A stretch of 64,000 nucleotides of DNA from Hepsetus odoe (Eukaryota > Chordata > Actinopteri > Characiformes > Hepsetidae). Below are positions 12,501-23,036 of the stretch, piece after piece. The stretch spans positions 18,373,258 through 18,437,257 of the forward strand of contig CM029376.1 in the NCBI GenBank assembly GCA_017165825.1. The letters run 5' to 3'. Position numbers and translations under genes: made by a program. The notes under the pieces were generated by a model, which was not told the DNA's origin, did not search any database, and was given only the letters and a program-made list of their open reading frames with translations. Each line of letters starts with the position of its first letter. The stretch's first letter is position 1.

Positions 12501-15500
12501 AGATAAGGGTTTTTGACCAACGATGGATCACCTTTAAAAAGCATTATATGCCAGTTATAGAAAGAACTCAAAGAGATGTTTTTTTTTTTAAACACAGTTT
12601 TCTTTTGTCGGTTATCTAAAGCATGTTTGATGTGCAAATGTATTTTTATTTATTTATTTTGGCTTGACTTTTTGTGTTTTAAAAATGAATATAGTGAATG
12701 TAATGTAAGTAATAACTGTATAATTATAGTTAAATATAAAAGTGGAAAGAAAAACAAAATAGCAACTTTTCAGGCCTTTTGTTTGGAAATGATCAATTAA
12801 AAGCAACCCTGGCCCACTGACCTGCACCTTATACAGCTTTGAGACACTCACTCACTAAAAGATTCACAATTTACCAGTTAGTTGGATTACATGCACAGAG
12901 CAAGGAAAAGGGCAGTGTAGTGCAGTGGTCTCTGGACCAGCTGATTTCTAAAATGTTATCTGTATACCGCTGGCCTAAATTTTATCAGAATTTTTGTTCA
13001 CTTTAATGTGACACAATGTGAGAAATCACATTTCCTTAACCTGTTATCTATGTTAGCCTCACTCTTCCGGTGCCAGAATAAACACCAAGTATGCCTTTAT
13101 AGATCATCTGAATTTAGTTTAAGTGAAAAGGGGGTAAACATTTTTGGTCAAACTATTCTTTGACCCTTTTTGCTTTTAGCTGAAATCTTCATGCATCCTC
13201 TCATTTACATGTATTTTTATATACTAATATGTAGCCAGCAGATAATCAGCCAAAGCCAATAAGAAAGCTCATACATTTACCTATGACACTCATGCCACAC
13301 CCACGAGTGGCGGCCCAAACGGGGCCGGAAGTCGGCTCGGCCAACATTGTGAATTTCTGAGGAGAAGCGCAGAAGACGGCGTTGCCCATACGGCCAGTTG
13401 GCACTGACAGCAGATTTAGACAGGCAGTTCTCTTCTGCTGCACAATAAAGCAAATGCAGGGGTCGGTCCTCAATATAGACACTCCGCTCCACCAGAGGTG
13501 CATTCAGGACCAGGTCTGATGCAGCTGAGGATCAGGAGAGATGAGGAGATGACTTGAAGGTGTCATTCAGTCAACATGAGAACCACTCTAAATCTGAACA
13601 TCTGTGTATTCTTTCATACTTTTTCATAAGTAGCCATTTCTCATGCAATCTTTTTCTGACTACCCATTATGGCTGGATTTTTCTTCTCCATTTCCACATT
13701 TCCCATCTTTGTCCCATAATTTCCCAATAGGATTTAAGTATGACAATTGTGATGGCCACATCTACACTAACAGTGAAAATTACAGTGTGGCTGGTCAATA
13801 CGTATATCACTCACAGTCTGAGCAGATAACTCCAGCAGCAAACTGAGCTCCTGCTCTCTTACAGCTGACAACCTGATGATGCTGACAGTCACTTAGAGTC
13901 ATCTCATCTCCATGGCATTTCACCCCACTCATCACCATCTCAGTCACATTACTGCTGTCCCAGTACCATGTTTCCTTTTCAACACAGAGGACACCACAGT
14001 ACAAAGATCAGAGGCGTTAATGTTACTGTTAAACCACCTAAGGAGTTTTTTAGGAAGGATAATCAAAAGACAAATGTCAAGCTCTCTCATATTTTAATAA
14101 AATAACCTATAAAACAAACCTAAATTTAGAAAAAACAAATCCTTTTTCATAAAGTGATCCTACTTACTGTAAGTGCATGCAGGGCGTAGCCAAGGCCTAA
14201 TTGTCTGCAGGCCACCATGGCCTCTCTTGTACTCCATCCGTCACTGCACAAAGTTCCCCATTTGGACCTAACCTCAACCTCCAGTCTGCCCTCATAATAC
14301 GTTCTGCCTCCAACCATACGAATCTGCACATAGATCCCCACTGCAAGGGCTGAGCATGCATCCTATCTAATGATATATGCCATGACACTTAGGTTCAGTC
14401 AGTTCATATGTACCTTTACCTCATCTTGCAGAACCATTGTCCAGGGCATTCAGTGTTTTTGATTAGTTGGTTTAAAGATGGGACAGTGCAAAAACTGAGG
14501 GTTATCTGAGCTTCTAACTACAAAAAGTAGTTTGCTTATTGAAGAAGAATGCTTTGCTAACTTTAAGCTCTACTCCATTTTGACTATGTTCAACTCTAAA
14601 TGCCAGTATTAATCACTTTTTTTTTTTTTCAAAAACATTCTCTCAAAATGTGATGCTTTTTTAAGCCCTGCTTGATAGTGTCCGCTAAAGGATTCAACGA
14701 ATCATAGGTTAGGTAATAGCGAAAGATTAGCTTCTAATTTTTGAACAAAGTCAGAGAAAAAACCTTTGACTGCATTAAGGAATTTTAGCAGATAGTTCTT
14801 TGGAGAATCTTTTTGATAAATGAGAATGTCATGCTCCTTAAAATCCACTTCTCTGTAAAGTTCGGTTCTAGCCCTAATCCAGTACATCTGCTCAGGTTTA
14901 CCAAGGATTTCAAAAGCAACTGATTGCTCAGATGTATCCATTCACAGTACTTTTTTAAGGATTAAGATAGAATGAAATTTAACAGTAAGATAGATCTCTT
15001 CACCAGAGCATGGCAACTCTAATGTACTCGGGAAATTCTCTTACGCTGAGGCCACTGCTAGCATATCCCAAGCCCAGCTGCCTGCAGGCGACCATGGCCT
15101 CTCGAGAGGTCCAGCCATCCCCACAGATCAGCCCCCACTGCCTTAAACCAGTGGCATTAGGGGCCAGGAGCTCCACACGCCCCTCCAATCGTGTACGACC
15201 TCCAGTCAGCTGGATCTGGGATGGGGTTAGAAGTAAGCAGCAAAAAGCAAAGGGTTAAAAACCTTAACTTTAAACCAGGGGGGTCAAAAGCAGGTCAGCT
15301 GTAGTTTCTCAGGGCTGTAGTGTCAGTAATAGTATGCTCAAGACATTAACCACACAGCTATCGGCAATATAATAAATATCCATAATGTGCATAGGATATC
15401 TGTGACTCAGATCAGATTCAGATTATCAGATTCATTGGGTTGTGCCCCAAGAGCTCTGAACCAGCTAAATGCGGAATGCATTCAGATGTCAGCCTATAGC

Positions 15501-18500
15501 TATTACTATGTGCTATGAGCTTTCTAATAGTGACAGTAACTCAGCAAATAAAAATGATTGCTATGAGGAATTCCAATAGTTGCAAGTGAAAAAAATTATT
15601 TTTAAAGCATACATTTTCATAATATTATTTGTGAAAAAACTAAGATAAACCCTGATGTAACACAAAATATCAGAATTTGTCTGCTTTATCACAAAAAGTT
15701 TTTTTTTTATATTTTTAAAATAATTTTTAAATAAAGTATTATTCTTTGATAACACACATTGTTGTTGTCCAAATATTCCATGTATCTCCATAAACATTGT
15801 TTATTTTAAAAGTATGTCAGCGTGTGCAATCCTAAAGAATTTTTGACTATTTCTGTTGGTTTAATCCTTATAAACATTTCCTGAAAAAGGGAAATAATTG
15901 GTTTTCTTTGGCCAGTTATATGTAGAAGTTGTATGTAAATTATTACTGTGCATTTTAAAGCTGTTGTTTACATGTTTACCTGTTTATAGTTCCCAAATTT
16001 AAAGTAAAGTGACAACCCTTGTCATTGCGAGGTCACAGCACTGCACACCATGAACCACAACAAAATTGGACCTCTGCTTTTAACCCATGCACACAAACAC
16101 CGTGCAGCAGTGGGCAGCTATTGAAAGCGCCCGGGGAGCAGTGATGGGGACGGTACCTTGCTAAGGGGTACCTCAGGGCAATCTACTTTTTGAGGGAATC
16201 AAACCCACAATCTTCCGATGCAGGGCCAACTCCCTAACCACTAGGCCACCGCTGCCCCATTTATAGCTACTAAAACAGCTACCCAGATTACTTTCTGTAT
16301 CTAGCTTTCTTTTTGTATGAGAATATAAAATGTCCTTTAGATGAACAATGTTAAACACTAGAAGTAGAGACAAGCTGACCGATTTTTCAAAGGCCATGTA
16401 AGGGATGTTGCACTTGACAGAGGCGTCCTCCAAGTGTTTGCAGTCCTCAGCTGTGATACTTTTATGTGGACATTTCAACAAGTTCTTCTCATCGCCTCGA
16501 CACTGCACCTCATTCATGTGGATAGGCCCCATACCTGCGGCAGATTTGCTACATTTCTTCAGTGATTATAATTTTTAATTAAGTTTTCATTTCATCATGG
16601 CAATTGTTAAATAATAAATAACTATTAAACCATAATGACACAACACAATAGTAAGCCGTCATGGCTAACAGCTGGGTGTCAGATGAATGTTACTCACCTT
16701 GGCCCATGCGTGCCCCAGTTAGAGCCTCTTTAGCTGTGCCAAAGCCCAGCTGTCTGCACACCACGCTGGCCGACTGCAGGTTCCAGAGGTCATCACACAC
16801 CGTGCCCCACTCAGAGCCTTTCAGCACCTCCACTCGACCCTCACCAGCCGTTGCACCGCCCTTAAGACGAACCTTTACCTGGAGCAGAAGCATCAAATTT
16901 ATATTTTTAGCAATTATTTCACTCTTTACAGAGTTCCTGTACTGGATTAATAGCAATTGTATGGCAATCCACAACGTATTAAGGAAAAACATAATAAAAA
17001 CCCCTTTTTTATTTTCTTGGGTTATTTTACAATAGAAATGCTTGTTAATTGTTCTGAACATACTGTTCACTGTCAAATACAAGTCACACTGTATATGGAG
17101 CTATGGTGAAAAACATACATATTGTGATTGTCAAAAAGAATGACCAGTGGGTAAATACTAAGAGCAAAATAATTTTCTATACATGATCTTTAAACACAAG
17201 CTGATATATTTCTGATTGTAAATTTGCTGACATTGTAGTTAATATCTATAAAAACCTATTTGCCCTCTTAGACCTATTTTCTTTTTCAAAGAGCCCTTAA
17301 GGACTGGGCTTACCACAGGATTTAGCTTGCCCTTGCGTCCCCGGCTTTGAATAAACTGGGGTCCAGGTATACAGCTGACAACAACCGGTCCCCCGTTAGG
17401 GCAGGATGTGCTGATGTTCTTACTGAACTCCACAGTGCAGTCAGAGAGATGAGCTTCATTCCCAGTACAGGCCACAGAGTGAATCCTGTATACACTGCGG
17501 TTACTAAAAAGAGATATATAGATGTATAAATACATAAATAACTAAATAACCCATAAAATTTGTTTGAAACCCAGCTAGTAAATGGCCTGATCAGACGATA
17601 AGTAATAATCTAAAAATCTGTTATGACTCCTTGGGAAAAAGAGAGCATGAAAGTTAGCAAAGTCTGCCACCTCTGTTCATTCAAAACATTTCTAAAATTC
17701 TAGCAGCTTACTGATGAAAATGATGTGAAAGATGGCACAATAAGATAATACTAACCATTCATTTTTATCTGCCATCGAGGGGAACCTTCCTTGCTATACA
17801 AGGTGTACCTTTTCCCTGCAACACTGTTTACTGTTGTCATGTAAGAGAGACATGGCAGCACTCATCATTTTACAAAACACCTACAAAAGTCACTGATGAC
17901 AATCAACATTAACCAAAATTAACTCTTATAAGCATCATTTGTTAATAAGGCTTTGGCACTTTTCCCACAAATAATCTAATGGCAATTAGTATTTGTTGGA
18001 TTAAGCCTTGATGAATGTCTATATAATACCAGCTGTCATATAAGACTTCTGCAGAGGCTGTGTAGTCTTATGAACTTATCCTTACAGTGGATTGAATCGG
18101 AAGATAGCTGGTTTGGTGCCCAAGACTGGCAGGAAAAATGCGGGTGGGGCAGCTGGGCAAGGCCACATAACTATCCCCCAAAGTGCAGTTATGTAGCCCA
18201 TTGCTCCTGCTCTTGATGTGTGTGTTCAGTACCAGTGTGCAGAAGTACATTCAGTACAGTACTTCACTTCACAGAAAGTTAACATTAATGCTAATAATGA
18301 TTTATTCAGATATTACCCAAGCACAACATGCATCAGTATTTGCTCTGACGTGCTCTGAAGACAGTCACAGTGGGGATGGCAAGGCAATGGGAAGTTGGTC
18401 ATAACCTATTTTGCTGTACTTTGTGGTGGGGTAAAGCTGAGTCATTGTGGTTTTCGCACAGCCCTGCACACCTCTCATGCACGTGTGTGGGTAAGTGTGC

Positions 18501-21500
18501 ATATATTGCCCACAGGTTTATGAACTCCTTCACCTTTAGTTCATTCTATCTGTCAAGTATGTGGCAGAAAGAAATCACATCTCCGCAACCATTTTTTGAG
18601 TGAGTTAGATATCAGAAGGGCTCATTAAGCCCTTATTTTGTTAACGATTTAGAAATCAATACAATTTCTCAATCCATATTGAGTTAATCTGCCTCAGGTT
18701 GCCATATTTCTAATGAGGAAAAGAAAATAAGCAGTTACAAGGACTTTGGAATGACATAAGAGAAGCAAAAGCAGCTCCCAGCTCCACTAAAACAGGCTTT
18801 AAATCAGGCCTTCTGGATTTCTAATGAGATTACCTTATTGCTGATTTTTTTTTTCCTTTTTCACAAAACCATGACAGATTTAATAACTACATAAAAGCAC
18901 AACATAAAGACAGATTGCAGGTATCTATATGTTGAGCTGTACATTATGTTTAGTCAGTTAATAGTCTTTAATAGCATGCAGTGTAAGTAGCGATAAAGCA
19001 ATTTCGGCAGAATGCTCTCTTAATTAATCTTAAAGACAAATCGCCTGTGTGTGTTTGTAGCATTTGTAGAGTCTAATTCTCGCTTCATTTTTTTCATACA
19101 GCCCCCATCCTTCTGTGCCTGGTTTCTCACGTGTTCTCACACACACGTCCCCTATCACTCACAGACATGGTCTGTCCGTCACAGCACTCACTGCTTACAT
19201 TTTACCATCTGGTGTGAATCTGCAACACTGTCTGCTCTCTGACGTGGATGCTTCAGCAAAGAGAGAGACACAGACAGGCCGAGCCAAAGAAAGAGAAACA
19301 CAGAAGTTGGAAGACATGATAAACTGTACCAGTACTCAAAGCCATCTTACAAGGTCTACTATAACTAGCGTTGTTTTTCTTTTATAAGAACAGAATCACT
19401 AGGACACCATTTACAGTTGCATGCAAGAGTTTGAACACCCCTTTCAAATTGACTTTGTTTGAGTGAAACTAAGAGAACACATACTGTGCTGGGAACAAAC
19501 CAAACAATAACATTTTTCAGTCATTTTAATGCACAATTTCAATTACTTTTTTGAGCTTAATATATTGGAATTTAATTAACAATTATATGATATTAATTAA
19601 AATAAAATGTAGCAAAACTCTGGCACAAGCAAAATGTGCACTTTTTACAACAAAATGTAATTTGACCAGTAGTCTCCAAACATTTACATTTGACTGTAAA
19701 GTATCAGAAATGTATAATTTAATTGAGACATGGGAATGAGGCTAATCTTATTGCTAATAGCTCTGCCTATTACATTTTCAAAGGGAGGAAGAAAAAGAAG
19801 ATATCAGCTTTTGAGCAGCAATACAACCTAAATCCACCTCAAAACTTTGGAACCATTTGTTTCACTGATAATAAAAGGGTTCTTGCCTCACAGCAAGAAG
19901 GTTGGGCATGGGTTTGATTCCCAGGTTGGGTAGCCTGTGTGCAGTTTGTATGTTCTCCCTGTGTTTGTGTGGTTTTCCTTCGGGTGCTCTGGTTTCCTCT
20001 CACTGTCCAAAGACATGCACGTCAGCTAAATTGATGTGAGTGTGCTAAATAGGTTTGAGTGTCTGTGAGTATGTTTATCTGTGTTTCAGCAATCTAATGG
20101 AATGGTGACCTGTTCAGGGTGTTTCTCTGCCTTTGGCCCTGTGAGAGCTGAGAGGCTCCAGCACTGCCCGTGACCCTAATCAGGACAAGTGGCTATGAAA
20201 ATTAATGAGTGAGTGAGTAAGTTAGACAGCTTGGTTGAAGAAACAAACACTGTGTTTTCAACCAGCAGCAAATCTGAATCTTGAGATTTTCCACCCAAAC
20301 TCCACACTTGCACACACACACACAGTCTAGCAGTTAGATACCTGACCCCTGATTATTTGCGTTTACATTTGCAGCATTTAGCAGACACTCTTATACAGAG
20401 CAACTTCTATGTCCTGATTACAGTTAAGGGTCTTGCTCAAGGACCCAGTGGTGGTAGTGCTAGAGGTGGGATTCAAACCTGTGACCTCTTGAGCCATAGG
20501 TCCATGAGCCATACTGCTCCCTGCTCCCTCTTGAGCCATAGGTCCATAGGCAAGTACACTACCTCTAGACTACCTCCACCCCTACGGATCACTAGGTCAC
20601 CCTGAGGTACCCTTGAGCAAGGTACCTTCCCCATTACTGCTCCCTGCTCACTGCTACACTTGGTGGGTAAAATGCAGAAATTTTGTAGTGGTTCACTGTG
20701 TGCTGTGCTGTGGGTCACAATGACAAATTGTCACTTCAAGTCAAGTCAAGTAAGTTTTTATTGTCATTTCAACCATATACACAGTACATAGTGAAACAAA
20801 ATAACGTTCCTCCAGAACAACTCCAGGAATGTGTGGTCACACACATTCCCACACAACACATATCTCAGTCTGGAAGTTTGGGGTTGTTTATTTAAATTCT
20901 ACATCACACATTTTATGAATCTTTAAACACAAAAACAAAAAACCTCAGAATCTCCAAAGATCAGACAGAAAGAGAACACTTTGGGTCAGAAACCAGGCAG
21001 CAAATTAGGAGTCTCAGCTTCTAGGAACCTTCTATCAACCCCAAGTATAAAATTCTTCTTCGTTCATCTGACCAACATGTACTGCTTCCAGAATTCTTTA
21101 GGAATGCTTTGGCATGTTTAACTCGAAACACACACACTTCATTTTCATCACAGCTTAAAAATGTGTTTAATATGGATGTGTAACTCCCACTGAAAAGTGA
21201 AGAAACTTTAAACTAGAGAAGGTCTCAGGCTTCTCTAAAATACAGTATTAGTGCTGCAGAAAATCAAAAATGAACTCCCTATTTACATCTTCTTTCAAGA
21301 GACATAAAAGAAATAAGAACATTCATTGTACACTGTGTTATCACATGTCAAAGCATCTTCTCCTCATACACAGGAATGTAAGAAACCAACTCTATAGTTT
21401 GAAATCAAGTTGTAAATGACCTCCTACCTGTGCGTTCTCTTTCCTGTGATCCTCTCTGAAGGGAATCCCATCATTCCACAAACCACCCGGGAGTTTTTGG

Positions 21501-22988
21501 CCGTCCAGCTGGCATTGCAGATTTGACCCCAACCCTCTTTATACTTCACCTCTACCACGCCCTCAGTAACAGGCTTTCGGGCACCATGGGCATAAGATAG
21601 GGGTCGCAAGCGGATCTCCTCCATTCTGTGCTCGTCCACTTGCATCTGAAACACCAGCACTGAAAATGAGGAGGATTAGGTGAAATTGCACCTTAAAAAC
21701 TAAATTCCATATTTTATGTGCAATTTTCCCCTTTAGCCATCACAGCCACATGCATCCACTCACACTTGCATGCATTCTTGCAATTTGCACTATTGAAATT
21801 TTTGTACGTACTGCACCATCTGCTGTATTTGCACAACAACACAAAAAAACTTTTTTATTGCTACCTGAAACTTAAGATATGTTTATGATCTTACACACAT
21901 CTCCACCACTGTCCATAAATCACTTCTGGCAAACCCTAAACCAACCTCTTTGCCGATTTAAAGATTGTGGCCAGACTATTTAAACTACAACATAATACTG
22001 CCTCTCCAATAAAATGTTCCTTCAGTAAAAACTCAATTGGAAAGAATGTGTTGCTACTGTTGGTGACTTATTAAAAAGACAATAAAACTAAAATGGAATG
22101 AATGAAATGTGATCACGTCATCCACACTTAAACATTAGGCCATTTTTATTTTATTCCAGTTGCAGTTTTATTGTCTCATAATATTAAACTTTAAAATATA
22201 AATTTAAAGTAAACCCTACAATACACTCACTACACTCCCCTTTTTTTCTACAGCTCAGTGCTACTCAAACATTAAATCATGACCCTAGTTTTTTCTTATT
22301 GAGTGGATAAAAGCAGGGTTTCAACTCTTCTATGATCAGCTTAAGAAAAGAGGACCAAATGTGCAAGAAACCCAGGCGAGAGCAGCAGGTACACATGCAT
22401 GCACATACGCACGTATGAGCACTCAGTCTGCTGAATCAGTGCCATGGAATGCTTGTACTTGTATAAGCAGCTATTAAGAATTTTTTTCTTCTAGTCTTTG
22501 CATCAGCAAACTAATGATATCCAGTTCCATCCCTTATGCCCGTTTGCACATGTAGGGACTGGGATTGGGGGGGCAACGTGTGGTTTTCTGAGCATGCAAT
22601 AGGTTTGATATATCCAAAAAATAAACAAACAAACAAAAAGCCAAACAGACAACAAAATCTTTGTGCTCACACCTCATTGTTACAAAATTCTCATTAATGT
22701 CTCATTAATAGATCTGAAATCTCTGATCTGCAGCATTGCAGTAATTGTGCACAGCTGTGCTTATGTGTGAAACTGAGTCCAGTGTTACACAGCTGTTTCT
22801 TATGGCCGTCTCGAGTTCTTCGTGTTCTTTCAGTCTTCCGGTAAAAAGGAGCCCACTGGACCACAATGCATGGCCTCTTAGACATTTTTCCCCATTCACG
22901 CTCTACTCTCAAACTCTCTGGCTGTCTCGCTCATCTCTCCATTGTTCTCTGGTTCTCTCTCCTTTTACTCCCCTTGCACCCTTCTCTC

Positions 22989-23036
<48 letters not shown>

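Larger units (their letters stand above)
17504..21427 (-). other. loxl3 intron 3: repeat-rich
   Basis: A 3.9 kb intron between the second-SRCR exons. It holds a MITE (19414-19696), a LINE-tailed SINE (about 19885-20220), a SINE family 1 copy (20362-20585), a SINE family 2 tail (about 20590-20737) and another dispersed repeat (about 20738-20840). The remaining sequence (17504-19410 and 20850-21427) shows nothing gene-like. Confidence 0.6.

Noticed and set aside
14197..14388. Alternative reading of exon 7b from the upstream acceptor at 14341
   Set aside because: That frame loses the SRCR sequence and ends in a stop, while the TGTGCAG acceptor keeps the domain and phase.
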